A stretch of 64,000 bases of DNA from Vibrio ostreae (lineage in GTDB: Bacteria; Pseudomonadota; Gammaproteobacteria; Enterobacterales; Vibrionaceae), in contig NZ_CP076643.1 in assembly GCF_019226825.1 (NCBI RefSeq), forward strand, positions 1,302,001-1,366,000, read 5' to 3'. The translations under genes were made by a program, and so were the position numbers. Below are positions 35,182-46,510 of the stretch, in pieces (the first letter of the stretch is position 1; each line of letters begins with the position of its first letter). The notes below the pieces were generated by a model. It saw nothing but the letters and a program-made list of their open reading frames with translations, was not told the origin of the DNA and searched no databases.

Positions 35182-37530
35182 TCAGACGATATCCACAATG
35201 CGGCTTGCTTTCTTAAACTGTACCTTGTAACCGGGCCACCGTGGCAGTTCCCAGCGTTTGGGCAGGGTTTTACGTAACCCGTTTTTGTATACCACATGGA
35301 TAAGCTTACGTTTAATGTAATACTCCACGGTGAGATTCAAATCACCCAACTGAAGTTCAAACGGGTACGATTGTGCGAACTCATCCAGCTCCCAGTACGG
35401 TATGCCTTCAAACGGCAAATCGTCGGCCTCAAATAGTGCCAAATCGTCCGCGCTTTCCACACCAAGCGTTTCCAGTTGCTGTGCAAACCACTGTTCGAAG
35501 GTAAGATCATGATGCTGACTGGTGTTGGGATCCAGGCCGAGTTCGACATAGAGTTTCCACCAGGAAATCTGCTGCTGGCGCAAAGTAGCGAAACCGGGCA
35601 GGCACTCACCGGCCACCACCGCATCAACCAGAGGTTTGAGGGCCAGCTCACCGCTCGCTTCGACCATGCGGCTGGCGACCACGCGTCCGGCATAAACCAG
35701 GTTGAGCACAGTCTTTAACTGATGCTGTTCCTGCACGGTATCGGCCTGCTGCCACTCCCCCAGCTTAAGCTCTTCAATCACGGTAAAGGAAAGCGGCATC
35801 ATCACGGTGGCGAGAGTCAGCGTCTGTTTTACCCCACGCCCGGGCAGGCTGTGCTGATCGAGCACCAGAGCCGCCTGTGCGCTGGCAGGCAGGCGACTGT
35901 GACGGCCGCACATCACTTCCATCCGGCCATTTGCCAACGCTTCGGTGCGGCGTTCGCGGCGCACAAACAGCAGCTCCGGATGCAAAGCGGCAATCGCACG
36001 CGCCAGATCGGGCTGTTGATAGCGGGAAGCGACGTCTAAGTCCGGTAGCTGGTAGATATCGCGCATCTGCTGCGCCAGTCCGCGCGCTTCGCGCAGCGCT
36101 TCTGCATCCGGGTTGACGCCGGCAAATGACGCACCACGCACCAATTGGATCAGTAGATGAGCGTCGCAGCCCAGCGGTTCATCCCGCGCCAGTTGCTCTA
36201 GCTGCTCTTCACTGCCTGATAGCGTATACAAGCTGGCCGGTACCGCTAATGCCGCCGTCAGGTCAACCATGGCTTCTTTGAGTGCCTTGGGTGCAATACG
36301 CGCCACCAGGTCGGCATATAAGGCATCGACCGGCAACGGAGCCAGCTGACGGCCATGTTCGGTAATCTTGCCCTCATCATCAAGCGCTCCCATGCCGGTG
36401 AGCCTGTCGCGCGCCTGAAGCAAGGTTTTATCCGGCAGAGTTTCGAGAAACTCAATCTGGTCCAGCTGTACACCACAACTGGCAGCGGCCAGCATCGCTT
36501 CGGTCAGGTCTTCGCGCTGCAATTGTGGCGGCGTCACCGCATCCAGAGCCGCGTGCTGGCCGTATAAACGAATCGCCCGCCCCTGCATCACACGTCCGGC
36601 ACGTCCGGCGCGCTGCTTGGCGCTGGCCTCGGAGATGGATTTGAGCACCAGCGCTGTGCGGCCATTACGTTGTTCATTGCGCCGCTCCAGTCCGCTGTCA
36701 ATCACACAAGCAATATTGGGGATAGTGAGGGAGGTTTCTGCCACGTTGGTGGCCAGCACCACCTTCTGACGCGATTGCGGATTAAGCGCCAAGTGACGCT
36801 CACTATCGCTGACCGAGGCATGCAGAGGCACCACCAGCAGATCATTGTGGCTGCCAAGCAACTGCTGGCACTGCTGAATCTCTTTTCGCCCCGGCAGAAA
36901 TACCAGAATATCCGCGTCCGTCTGCTGCAAGGCGGCCAGCACTTCCTGTTTAACCCGAATAGCGAGATCCCGGCTGTCCGGCAGTTGGCGGCTCTCTGTA
37001 GCGCGGTATTCAATATTGACGTCATACACTCGCCCGCTGGCCTGCAGCCGCTCGGCAGCCAGATAGGATGTAAGACGCTGTGCTTGCAGGGTCGCTGAAG
37101 TAATGACCAGGCGATGAGACGCGCTTTGCTTGAGCAGCGCAACCAGTAAGTCCGTATCCCAGCGCCGTTCGTGAAACTCATCCACCATAATGGTCTCAAA
37201 GCGGACCAGCCGATCTTGTGCAAACCAACGCAGCGCGACACCCGGCGTTACAAACACGACCGACGAGGCGTCACTAAAACGGTTTTCCAGTTTGATCGCG
37301 TAACCAATCGACGCTCCGACTTTCTCCTCGCGTTGCCCGGCGAGAAATTCAGCCAGCGATGTACAGGCGATGCGGCGCGGCTCGATGACCAGTACCCGGC
37401 CTTTTTCTGCCGCCCAAACAGGCAAACGGGTTGATTTACCTGAGCCAGTTTCCGCTTCAACCACCAAATCGTGATCGTTGAGCTGAGTCAGAAAAGTGGC
37501 TTTTAGCGTATCTATTGGTAATGAGTGCAT
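35182..37530 (-). CDS. DEAH-box ATP-dependent helicase, HrpB-like
   Basis: A 782-residue superfamily 2 helicase: Walker A AETGSGKSTRLP (residues 26-37), motif Ia EPRRIACTSLAEF, motif II DEFHER (the HrpB variant of DEAH), motif III SATLQ, motif V ATNVAETSLTIPNI and motif VI QRAGRAGR. HA2-like and HrpB C-terminal regions follow. HrpB is an RNA-helicase-like protein of unclear role in E. coli. This one is shorter and diverged in the C-terminus, so it may be a separate HrpB-related subfamily; I therefore leave out a gene name. Confidence 0.85.
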   Translation of the reverse strand: MHSLPIDTLKATFLTQLNDHDLVVEAETGSGKSTRLPVWAAEKGRVLVIEPRRIACTSLAEFLAGQREEKVGASIGYAIKLENRFSDASSVVFVTPGVALRWFAQDRLVRFETIMVDEFHERRWDTDLLVALLKQSASHRLVITSATLQAQRLTSYLAAERLQASGRVYDVNIEYRATESRQLPDSRDLAIRVKQEVLAALQQTDADILVFLPGRKEIQQCQQLLGSHNDLLVVPLHASVSDSERHLALNPQSRQKVVLATNVAETSLTIPNIACVIDSGLERRNEQRNGRTALVLKSISEASAKQRAGRAGRVMQGRAIRLYGQHAALDAVTPPQLQREDLTEAMLAAASCGVQLDQIEFLETLPDKTLLQARDRLTGMGALDDEGKITEHGRQLAPLPVDALYADLVARIAPKALKEAMVDLTAALAVPASLYTLSGSEEQLEQLARDEPLGCDAHLLIQLVRGASFAGVNPDAEALREARGLAQQMRDIYQLPDLDVASRYQQPDLARAIAALHPELLFVRRERRTEALANGRMEVMCGRHSRLPASAQAALVLDQHSLPGRGVKQTLTLATVMMPLSFTVIEELKLGEWQQADTVQEQHQLKTVLNLVYAGRVVASRMVEASGELALKPLVDAVVAGECLPGFATLRQQQISWWKLYVELGLDPNTSQHHDLTFEQWFAQQLETLGVESADDLALFEADDLPFEGIPYWELDEFAQSYPFELQLGDLNLTVEYYIKRKLIHVVYKNGLRKTLPKRWELPRWPGYKVQFKKASRIVDIV

Positions 37531-37749
37531 AGTTAAACAAAAAACGTGAGTGAATAAGGATACTTATCAGATTGAATATGGCCTGCACCACATCAAAGCA
37601 GTGTTAACTGGCTATTTCTGACCTGTAATGAAAATATTGCTTATTTTTAGCAGAATAATCGCCTGATGGAGGCCGGTTGTCTATTTACAAGGTGCTGGCT
37701 AAGCCGTTATCATTTTTAAGTTTCCCGTTCATCCCTACAAAGGTCGAAA

Positions 37750-39438
37750 ATGAATAACGACAAACGTCCGCTATATATCCCTTATGCCGGCCCAGCTCTT
37801 ATGGGTACCCCTCTTTTAAACAAAGGCAGTGCATTTTCCGCTGAAGAGCGCGCCTCATTTAACCTTGAAGGGCTTCTGCCTGAAGCCACGGAAACAATAC
37901 AGGAACAAGTCGTTCGTGCCTACCAGCAATATCGCAGCTTTGAAAGCGATATGGACAAGCACATCTACCTGCGCAACATCCAGGATACAAACGAAACCTT
38001 ATTCTACCGTCTGGTACAAAACCACATCACAGAGATGATGCCGATCATCTACACACCGACCGTTGGTGCTGCATGTGAAAACTTCTCTAACATTTACCGC
38101 CGTGGCCGTGGCCTGTTCATCTCTTACGCCAACCGTGACCGTATCGATGATCTGCTGAACAACGCAGCCAACCACAACGTCAAAGTGATCGTTGTGACCG
38201 ACGGCGAACGTATTCTTGGTCTGGGTGACCAGGGGATCGGCGGTATGGGTATTCCAATCGGTAAACTGTCGCTGTACACCGCGTGTGGCGGCATCAGCCC
38301 GGCTTACACTCTGCCTATCGTGCTCGATGTCGGTACTAACAACCCGCAACGTCTGGCTGACCCTATGTACATGGGCTGGCGTCATCCGCGTATTACCGGC
38401 GCTGAATACGATGCGTTCGTGGAAGATTTCATCCAGGCAGTGCAACACCGCTGGCCGGAAGCACTGATCCAGTTCGAAGATTTCGCACAGAAAAACGCGA
38501 TGCCGCTGCTGGAGCGCTACAAGAACCGCATCTGTTGTTTCAACGATGACATTCAGGGCACTGCGGCCGTCACGGTAGGTTCTCTGCTGGCTGCATGTCG
38601 CGCGGCAGGCAGCAAACTGTCTGAGCAGCGTATCACCTTCCTGGGCGCTGGCTCGGCTGGTTGTGGTATTGCTGAAGCGATTATCGCGCAAATGGTCTCA
38701 GAAGGTATTTCAGACGAGCAGGCACGCTCTCAGGTTTACATGGTTGATCGTTGGGGTCTGCTGGAAGAGGGCATGATTAACCTGCTCGACTTCCAACAAC
38801 GTCTGGTACAGAAGAAAGCCAACATCGCCGAGTGGACCACTGAAGGCAGCGGTTACTCACTGCTGGACGTCGTCCGTCAAGCAAAACCAACGGTTCTGAT
38901 TGGTGTATCCGGTGCGCCTGGCCTGTTCAGTGAAGATGTGATTAAAGAGATGCATCAGCACTGCCCGCGCCCGATTATCTTCCCGCTGTCTAACCCGACC
39001 AGCCGTGTTGAAGCGACACCAAGCGACATCATTCGCTGGACCAATGGTGAAGCGCTGGTTGCGACCGGCAGCCCGTTCGATCCTGTGATCAACGAAGGTA
39101 AGACTTACCCTATCGCTCAATGTAACAACAGCTACATCTTCCCGGGTATCGGCCTGGGCGTACTGGCGGTTGGCGCAAAGCGTGTTACCGACGAAATGCT
39201 GATGGAATCAAGCCGTGCTCTGGCACTGTGTTCTCCGCTGGCGATTAATGGTCACGGCCCGCTGTTGCCGCCTCTGGAATCTATCCATTCGGTATCGAAG
39301 AAGATTGCTTTTGCGGTTGCGAAGAAAGCCATTGAGCAAGGTGTTGCGCTGGAAATCACAGATGAAGCACTGGAAGTAGCCATTGACCAGCACTTCTGGC
39401 AACCTGTTTACCGTCGCTATAAGCGTACATCGTTCTAA
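37750..39438 (+). CDS. maeA: NAD-dependent malic enzyme MaeA
   Basis: Malic enzyme oxidatively decarboxylates malate to pyruvate with NAD+. The 562-residue length matches E. coli MaeA (565). Seen are the N-terminal malic domain ([26 protein letters not shown]), [27 protein letters not shown], the metal-binding [16 protein letters not shown] and [14 protein letters not shown], and the NAD-binding [13 protein letters not shown]. It is monocistronic and followed by a terminator. Confidence 0.96.
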   Translation: MNNDKRPLYIPYAGPALMGTPLLNKGSAFSAEERASFNLEGLLPEATETIQEQVVRAYQQYRSFESDMDKHIYLRNIQDTNETLFYRLVQNHITEMMPIIYTPTVGAACENFSNIYRRGRGLFISYANRDRIDDLLNNAANHNVKVIVVTDGERILGLGDQGIGGMGIPIGKLSLYTACGGISPAYTLPIVLDVGTNNPQRLADPMYMGWRHPRITGAEYDAFVEDFIQAVQHRWPEALIQFEDFAQKNAMPLLERYKNRICCFNDDIQGTAAVTVGSLLAACRAAGSKLSEQRITFLGAGSAGCGIAEAIIAQMVSEGISDEQARSQVYMVDRWGLLEEGMINLLDFQQRLVQKKANIAEWTTEGSGYSLLDVVRQAKPTVLIGVSGAPGLFSEDVIKEMHQHCPRPIIFPLSNPTSRVEATPSDIIRWTNGEALVATGSPFDPVINEGKTYPIAQCNNSYIFPGIGLGVLAVGAKRVTDEMLMESSRALALCSPLAINGHGPLLPPLESIHSVSKKIAFAVAKKAIEQGVALEITDEALEVAIDQHFWQPVYRRYKRTSF

Positions 39439-39489
39439 TCAGAACGCTGACAGCACCCTAATCTCTCATGCTGACTGAGCATGGTTAAG

Positions 39490-39539
39490 TCGCGGCACTG
39501 TGAATTGCATCCTTTTGCATACCATAGTGCCGCGATTTT
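39490..39539 (+). terminator. Rho-independent terminator of maeA
   Basis: TCGCGGCACT and AGTGCCGCGA form a 10-bp stem around a 26-base loop, followed by four T. Confidence 0.75.
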
Positions 39540-39575
39540 GTTCCGTCACAGGGATCATTAAAGACAGATACGGAT

Positions 39576-39899
39576 ATGATGAGTTTTTTCGCCCCGGCCG
39601 GGCATTACATCGCGCCCTACCTCAGTGAAATTTCTACCGCACTGATCGCCTGCTTGCTGGTGATGTGTGGCGGTGAAATCAACGCCCTGCTGCGCCGTCT
39701 GCTGCGCAACCAGCACTTTATCGTGCGTACCGTAATTTTTATTATGATTAACGCGTTTGGTTATGGATTAATCATAATTAAAGCAAGCCCTTACCTGACT
39801 CGGACACTTTCTGATTTAGAGCAAGGCATGATGTTTGCCATTATTTTCATCAGCTTTGTTGTAATTGGCCTATGGGCACAAAGAAACCGTCAAATTTAA
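39576..39899 (+). CDS. DUF3392 family inner membrane protein
   Basis: A 107-residue integral membrane protein with three hydrophobic segments (about 19-34, 49-68 and 85-100), matching the DUF3392 family common in Vibrio. Function unknown. Its last 28 bases overlap the start of the SanA-like gene in another frame, so the two are translationally coupled. Confidence 0.85.
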   Translation: MMSFFAPAGHYIAPYLSEISTALIACLLVMCGGEINALLRRLLRNQHFIVRTVIFIMINAFGYGLIIIKASPYLTRTLSDLEQGMMFAIIFISFVVIGLWAQRNRQI

Positions 39900-40711
39900 A
39901 CCCCAGAGTCATCCTGACTCGCTGCACAACCCTGCTGCGTCGCATGCGGTGGCGTGTGTGGCTGCGCCGCGCCCTGCTCAGCCTGCTGGCCGGTGTTGTA
40001 TTAATCTTCTCAATTGACCGTTGGGTGAGTTGGCAAGCCAGCGATAAAATCATTAATGATATTACCCAGGTTCCTAAGTTTCAGGTAGCGGTGGTGCTCG
40101 GCACCAGCAAGTACCTGGGACGCACGCTTAACGATTACTACACGCACCGCATTAGCGCTGCGATTGAGCTTTACCAGCAGGGCAAAGTGAACGGCTTTCT
40201 GCTCAGCGGTGACAATGCTCATCGCTCGTATAATGAGCCGTGGACTATGAAGCGCGATCTGCTCAAAGCCGGCGTACCGGATCAGCAGATTTATCTCGAT
40301 TACGCCGGGTTCCGTACTCTCGACTCGATCGTACGCGCCAAACGGATTTTCGATACTGATGATTTTCTGATCATCACCCAGCGTTTCCACTGCGAACGGG
40401 CACTGTTTATTGCCGAGCACCATGACATTCATGCCAAGTGTCTTGCCGTCGCCGGCCCGTCGAATCACTCTGGCTTCCAGGTGCGTCTGCGCGAAGTGTT
40501 TGCCCGCACCAAGGCGTTTTTTGATCTGTATATCTTCGATACCCAGCCAAAATTCCTCGGCCCGAAAGAGCCGATCGAGATACAGGATCCCGCGCAGCCG
40601 CCGCAAACCACAGTTTCAGCTGCAGAAACCAGCGCGGACTCCGCCGCGGACGGTGCGGCTCAGTCCGCGACAGATACCGTTCCCTCATCAGCCACAGACA
40701 GCGCGCGATAG
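39872..40711 (+). CDS. sanA: SanA/YdcF-like DUF218 protein
   Basis: A 279-residue membrane-anchored protein: a basic cytoplasmic stretch, one transmembrane segment (about 33-50) and a periplasmic DUF218 domain (VAVVLGTSKYLGRTLNDYYTHRISAAIELYQQGKVNGFLLSGDN..., spread from residue 71). SanA affects envelope permeability and vancomycin resistance in E. coli. The last 45 residues form a low-complexity Ala/Ser/Thr tail not seen in E. coli SanA. The gene overlaps the DUF3392 gene upstream. The biochemical activity is unknown. Confidence 0.85.
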   Translation: MGTKKPSNLNPRVILTRCTTLLRRMRWRVWLRRALLSLLAGVVLIFSIDRWVSWQASDKIINDITQVPKFQVAVVLGTSKYLGRTLNDYYTHRISAAIELYQQGKVNGFLLSGDNAHRSYNEPWTMKRDLLKAGVPDQQIYLDYAGFRTLDSIVRAKRIFDTDDFLIITQRFHCERALFIAEHHDIHAKCLAVAGPSNHSGFQVRLREVFARTKAFFDLYIFDTQPKFLGPKEPIEIQDPAQPPQTTVSAAETSADSAADGAAQSATDTVPSSATDSAR

Positions 40712-40834
40712 CAGACACACTGCCGCCTACCCGCTGTTTTCTGATAAACTATCCTAAGAGCTGGGCGCCGCAGGCCGATGCTGACCTTAGCGAGCGCTCA
40801 GCCAATAATAAATACATCAACCAAGAGTAATGTC

Positions 40835-41666
40835 ATGTCACTAATCGCAACCGGCGTACTGGATAAAATGCGCGCCGATTTAGATGGAGTTGTCTCGTAC
40901 CGACTGCCAGTCGGTGATGCCGAAGTCGATCTTAACCCTTTGATCGGCCACACCATCACTTTGCAACACACCGGCAATATCTACTGCTGTTCATGCGGGA
41001 AAAAAAACCAAAAAGAGTTACTCGCAGGGTCACTGCTTTGTGTGCATGAAAAAGCTGGCCAGCTGCGACATGTGTATCATGAAGCCTGAAACCTGCCACT
41101 TTGACCAGGGCACCTGCCGCGAACCGGACTGGGCACTGAGCCATTGTATGGTTGACCATTACGTCTACCTCTCGAACACCTCAAGCCTGAAGGTCGGCAT
41201 CACCCGCCATACCCAGATCCCGACGCGCTGGATTGACCAAGGGGCCACACAGGGCCTGCCGCTGTATAAAGTTAAAACCCGTCAGATTTCCGGCTTGTTG
41301 GAAGTAGAACTGGCGCAGCACATCGCCGACAAAACCAACTGGCGTACCCTGCTGAAAGGCGATGGTGAACCACTGCCGCTGGAAGAGCGCGCAGCCGAGC
41401 TGAAACCTTTGCTGGCAGATAAAATCGCCGAGCTGAAACAGCGCTTTGGTGATGATGCGATTGTCGAAGTGAGTGATGCGCCAACTGAACTGGCTTATCC
41501 GGTTGAAGCGCACCCGACCAAGATCACCTCGCACAATTTTGACAAAGAGCCGCTGGTCAGCGGCGTGCTGCAAGGCATCAAAGGACAATACCTGATCCTC
41601 GATACCGGCGTGATTAACATTCGCAAATTCACCTCATACGAAGTCGAAGTGAGCAGCGACGTCTGA
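40835..41666 (+). pseudogene. DUF2797 protein interrupted by a one-base frameshift
   Basis: The frame from ATG 40835 runs into an 8-A tract at 41000-41007 and stops at 41089; the second part continues in the +1 frame to 41666. Deleting one A restores a 276-residue protein: CCSCGKK (TK) KSYSQGHCFVCMKKLASCDMC, a cysteine-rich zinc region, then a segment VYLSNTSSLKVGITR...PTRWIDQGA resembling the GIY-YIG/T5orf172 nuclease core. The family is DUF2797. The shift may be a sequencing error, a true mutation, or be corrected by slippage on the A tract. Confidence 0.8.
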
Positions 41667-41711
41667 CTGAGCTATTGAGCCAATGACAAGGTGAGCTGTC
41701 GAGTAATCAGC

Positions 41712-41735
41712 AAGGGCCCGCGAACGGGCCCTTGT
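41712..41735. terminator. Bidirectional terminator
   Basis: AAGGGCCCG and CGGGCCCTT form a 9-bp stem with a 4-base loop between the DUF2797 gene and the convergent dioxygenase gene. Confidence 0.8.
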
Positions 41736-41757
41736 TATTCGTCCCGATCCCCACAGT

Positions 41758-42414
41758 TCATGAACGTAGCGCGCATCGCCCCTGCTTTGCCGTCAGCACG
41801 AACAAATCCATGTGGCCGCGGTTGTCATTACAGGCTCGAATCGGCTGAGCATTGTGCCACAACTGGTTATCCGCCAGCATCGCAATTTCACCATTGCTCA
41901 ACACTTTACGGAAGAAAGGCTCTTCATCACAATTCTGGTACAGCAGAATATCTCCGCCCTCGATGTTATGACGATCGATAGCCACAATAGCGATATGATC
42001 GAACCCGTCCTGATGGACACCTTCAGGCGCTACTTGCGTTTCCTGGTACACGGTCGCGATGCGAATCTGATGAATCTCAATCTCCTGACCATCCGGTAAA
42101 CCATTGGCCGCCACAAACAGTGCACACATTTCCCGCATGCCCTCACTGTCTAATGTAGCCGCAAGAACTGGTTCAAACTGACGGGCGATATTGCCTTGAA
42201 AGTGATTAAATTTGTCGGTCTGCATGAACTCATTTTTACCAGTATCAACCACCTGACCAGCGATAAAATTGATCACTGAGTAACGGCGCAGACGGTACTG
42301 TCCGTCCGCATGAGCGGTATGAGGCAAATCGACAAAAGAGGGAGCCAGCTGGCTCACTGAGTTAAGACTTAATTTGGTTATATGTAGCGTATTCTGGTGA
42401 GAATGTAACATCAT
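41758..42414 (-). CDS. 2OG-Fe dioxygenase family protein
   Basis: A 218-residue protein of the 2-oxoglutarate/iron dioxygenase group that contains bacterial free-amino-acid hydroxylases and BsmA. The metal motif is VHQDGFDH (HxD) followed by the distal His in NQLWHNAQPI; the substrate-side RRYSVINF and HQIRIATVY segments are typical. The start at 42414 is preferred because GGAG lies just upstream; the frame runs 23 codons further without support. It stands alone beside a very AT-rich spacer. The substrate (perhaps an amino acid) is unknown. Confidence 0.82.
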   Translation of the reverse strand: MMLHSHQNTLHITKLSLNSVSQLAPSFVDLPHTAHADGQYRLRRYSVINFIAGQVVDTGKNEFMQTDKFNHFQGNIARQFEPVLAATLDSEGMREMCALFVAANGLPDGQEIEIHQIRIATVYQETQVAPEGVHQDGFDHIAIVAIDRHNIEGGDILLYQNCDEEPFFRKVLSNGEIAMLADNQLWHNAQPIRACNDNRGHMDLFVLTAKQGRCALRS

Positions 42415-42942
42415 CGACTCCATGAGGAATATACATTGATCAGCGAGTGAATTAACAAATATTTCACAACCAAGAATACGCAATCATGTCGTAAGATCAA
42501 CTTTAAACAATAAATAAAACCAATATATTAAATAAATTAACATTATTACCTAATATACAAGGAAATATTAGCATTTAGGACCAATTTAGCGGTATCGATA
42601 GCTAAGAAAGCAAAGCTTTTCACCAATAAAATAATAAATCAATATTAATCAGTAATATAAATAAGATCAGACTTTATTAACCAATATTATTCCGTTTACG
42701 ACTTTCGATTAGCACTGCAGAATTAAATTCTGCACAAATCGCAATATAACCACACATCATCAGATCAATCAGAATAAAACACTGTTTGGGGCTCGGCGCA
42801 GCCGCTTCGGGATACGCGCTCCGGGGTAAGCACAGCGACTCGGAGGATAAACGCAACCGCCGGGATGACCAGGGATAAAAAAGCCCGGCACAACCGGCCG
42901 GGCTTGAGGTCACCCGCTTCTCAACCGGGCGATCGACAAAAT
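42415..42942. other. AT-rich interval with palindrome
   Basis: The part 42480-42720 is extremely AT-rich, with AATATTA-like words, as in H-NS-silenced promoters. A perfect palindrome, TGCAGAATTAAATTCTGCA, lies at 42716-42734. A GC-rich patch follows at about 42783-42870. The minus-strand frame 42677-42913 is not recognisable as a gene. Confidence 0.5.
42877..42905 (-). terminator. Terminator of the sugar efflux gene
   Basis: On the minus strand AAGCCCGGC and GCCGGGCTT form a 9-bp stem followed by six T, 38 bases after the stop. Confidence 0.85.
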
Positions 42943-44178
42943 TTACTCGGTCTGCGTTTGCGCTTGCTCGCCGCCGACCCGCTTCTCAAACCCGCTCATC
43001 ACCACAAAGGCCAGCACGATACTCAGCAGGCAAAGCAAAAATGGCGCTTTGAAACCAAAATACTGCGACACCAGCCCCATACAGCTCGTCCCCAGCATGG
43101 TACCGACTAACATCGCGTTGGTGTAAAACGCCGATGCTTTACCGATATTTTTGCCGGCATAGTCCTGCATCAACGTCACGCCGAGACCGGCAAAAATACC
43201 GAAAAACAGGCCGTTTAGCAGTTGCAGTGCCAAAATAGTCCAGACCGAGGAGCTAAAATAAACCGAGACATAATAGACCATGGCGCACACAAAGGCGGCC
43301 TTCATAATCCATAATTTACCTACTTTCACGGCCCATCCGGCCACCAGCAGCATGACCGGGATTTCCACTGCCGCGGCCGCTCCCATCAACCAGCCCGGAT
43401 AAGCCGTCGACAAGCCAAGATCTTTGGTAAGATACAACGGCATAGTGTTGATATAAGCGCTGTTGGCCATGTTGGCCAGTAACATCACCGCGCCCAACAT
43501 CCAGACCTCATAACCCAGCCGGCTGTCAGCGACAGCACCCGTTTTGCTCTGTTGCTGATGATCCTCTTGCTCTGGCTTGGGCTGCTGCAAAACCAAAGTC
43601 ACCCATATCATCACCAGTACCGCGATCAGCGCAGAAGTGCGAAAGTTGGCGGCAAAACCAAGCTGGTCGACTGAGAGAAATGCCAATGGCGGGCCAAACA
43701 CCCACAACATGGAAACCGATGAACGCATTTGTGAGTTGAGCTTAGTGCTGTTTTTACCACTCGCGTCAGCGTAATGACGAATGATGGTCAGGATCAACGG
43801 AATCGATGACGAGGCGAACGGCATCAGCAAACACCCGACCAGTAACGCCTGCCAGAATTCGCTGGCCACAGAAAACCCTAACGCCGCAGCCACAATCCCC
43901 GTCAGAGAGATCAGCAGCAACCGTTTACCCGGAACCCCTTTGTCAATCAGCCCGGTCATTTTCTGACTGACCAGTACCGTCATTAAAGCCGTCAGCGTAG
44001 TATAAATACCAATATACGCAGGCTCGGTGTGCAGCCCACTGACCAGAAACAGACTCATGACCGGTAACACCAGCGCGAACGCCAGCGCTGTAATGCCATT
44101 GGTTAAAAACAGCACCACGGTTTGGTTTTTTAACAACTGAGTATCCTTTGCGCTTAGCTGCGCGGTTAATGACGCCAA
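42943..44178 (-). CDS. SET-family sugar efflux MFS transporter
   Basis: A 411-residue major facilitator with about 12 membrane segments. It resembles E. coli SetA/SetB: NSQMRSSVSMLWVFGPPLAF, GWLMGAAAAVEIPVML and QLLNGLFFGIFAGLGVTLMQDY match the corresponding SetA segments in pattern. SET pumps export sugars or sugar-like compounds. A cytoplasmic loop in the centre is rich in Gln/Glu (EQEDHQQQ). The specific substrate cannot be told. Confidence 0.85.
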   Translation of the reverse strand: MASLTAQLSAKDTQLLKNQTVVLFLTNGITALAFALVLPVMSLFLVSGLHTEPAYIGIYTTLTALMTVLVSQKMTGLIDKGVPGKRLLLISLTGIVAAALGFSVASEFWQALLVGCLLMPFASSSIPLILTIIRHYADASGKNSTKLNSQMRSSVSMLWVFGPPLAFLSVDQLGFAANFRTSALIAVLVMIWVTLVLQQPKPEQEDHQQQSKTGAVADSRLGYEVWMLGAVMLLANMANSAYINTMPLYLTKDLGLSTAYPGWLMGAAAAVEIPVMLLVAGWAVKVGKLWIMKAAFVCAMVYYVSVYFSSSVWTILALQLLNGLFFGIFAGLGVTLMQDYAGKNIGKASAFYTNAMLVGTMLGTSCMGLVSQYFGFKAPFLLCLLSIVLAFVVMSGFEKRVGGEQAQTQTE

Positions 44179-44270
44179 CCGAGATGGTTCGCGCTTTATT
44201 AGTCAGGCAGTAAATTGGGGGGCAGACGGTAAATTATGTGTCGAACGGTAAACCATGCTCGGTTGAGCAT

Positions 44271-44672
44271 TTACCTCTCTGATGACAAAGCCTGCAATGC
44301 CGCTAAAGCCTGCCCGGCCTGATGCGCCGGAACAAAAATATGGTCATGATAATAGGCCGCAATGATATTGGCACTGATCCCGCGCTGCGCCAGACAAGAT
44401 GCCACCGCCGCGGTTAACCCGACCGCTTCCAGGCTGGAATGAACCGAGAGTGAAATCTGACGAAAGCAGCTTTCCACCGGCCAACCCTGTTGCTCAGCCT
44501 GCGCTTTACTGACCAGCAGCGTCAGACCTTCCCTTTCACGAATCATCGCCACAGGCTCCAAGCCGACATAATCTGCCATTTGACCCGCCACTGTACAGAA
44601 GACCATCTCACCGTTTAATAGTTCAGGTTGCATACTACGCAGCAGTTCATCGAGTGCGGTGATACCGGTCAT
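44271..44672 (-). CDS. ACT-domain protein
   Basis: A 133-residue protein with two ACT-like halves: an N-terminal segment (MVFCTVAGQMADYVGLEPVAMIREREGLTLLV) and a C-terminal ACT half (ISLSVHSSLEAVGLTAAVASCLAQRGISANIIAAYYHDHIFVP). Such free-standing ACT proteins usually bind amino acids. No enzyme domain is fused. Its downstream partner and role are unknown. Confidence 0.82.
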   Translation of the reverse strand: MTGITALDELLRSMQPELLNGEMVFCTVAGQMADYVGLEPVAMIREREGLTLLVSKAQAEQQGWPVESCFRQISLSVHSSLEAVGLTAAVASCLAQRGISANIIAAYYHDHIFVPAHQAGQALAALQALSSER

Positions 44673-44710
44673 ATTAGGTTCCTGTCTGGTCAGTACGGCT
44701 CTGTCGCTAT

Positions 44711-45052
44711 TCAGAATGCCATCGCTTTAACGGCTTGCTCGACGGTAGGGAAATAAATTTTGGTCACACATACCTGAGCAGCAGCAAACTCATGAGCCTG
44801 AATTAACTGACACACTTGTTCCGCACCATAGCGCTTACCGGTCGGGCGCAATTCAATGTCTTGTGCGCTGTTCGCGCAACTCACAATGGCCGCACAACTC
44901 ACAATGGCAAAGCTCTGACCACAACAATCAATCACATGATCGCCCTCACCGACGATCATGTCTGCACATTCTTCAATAAATTGCTGCTCGGAGGCGAGAT
45001 AAAGCAGTTCATCATCACCGTCTAGTTTGAGCAGCGCAGGCCATTTTATCAT
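44711..45052 (-). CDS. DUF4144 family protein
   Basis: A 113-residue protein that starts at the ATG at 45052 (MIKWPALLKLDGDDELLYLAS), which is the typical DUF4144 beginning; an upstream in-frame ATG at 45085 adds 11 unsupported residues. An 18-bp tandem duplication encodes AIVSCA twice. No catalytic motif was seen; function unknown. Confidence 0.8.
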   Translation of the reverse strand: MIKWPALLKLDGDDELLYLASEQQFIEECADMIVGEGDHVIDCCGQSFAIVSCAAIVSCANSAQDIELRPTGKRYGAEQVCQLIQAHEFAAAQVCVTKIYFPTVEQAVKAMAF

Positions 45053-46387
<1,335 letters not shown>

Positions 46388-46424
46388 TTACAAGATTATT
46401 TTTCAGTTTTGACAAGTTAGCAGC

Positions 46425-46457
46425 AAACCCGGTGGTATATCCACCGGGTTTTCTTTT
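46425..46457 (+). terminator. Rho-independent terminator of trxB
   Basis: AACCCGGTGG and CCACCGGGTT form a 10-bp stem followed by TTTCTTTT. Confidence 0.88.
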
Positions 46458-46510
46458 GTATACTAGCCCACTTTCAAAATCATAAGAATTCAAGATAAGC
46501 CTTCAAGTAT

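Noticed and set aside
37999..38691. 230-codon minus-strand frame inside maeA
   Set aside because: Antisense shadow of a conserved enzyme gene; composition is not protein-like.
41001..41008. A-AAA-AAC slippery heptamer as a programmed -1 frameshift site in the DUF2797 gene
   Set aside because: The downstream coding frame requires a +1 (or -2) shift, so a -1 slip would not restore the protein.
42677..42913. 78-codon minus-strand frame before the efflux gene
   Set aside because: It runs through the efflux-gene terminator and a low-complexity region; nothing recognisable in the translation.
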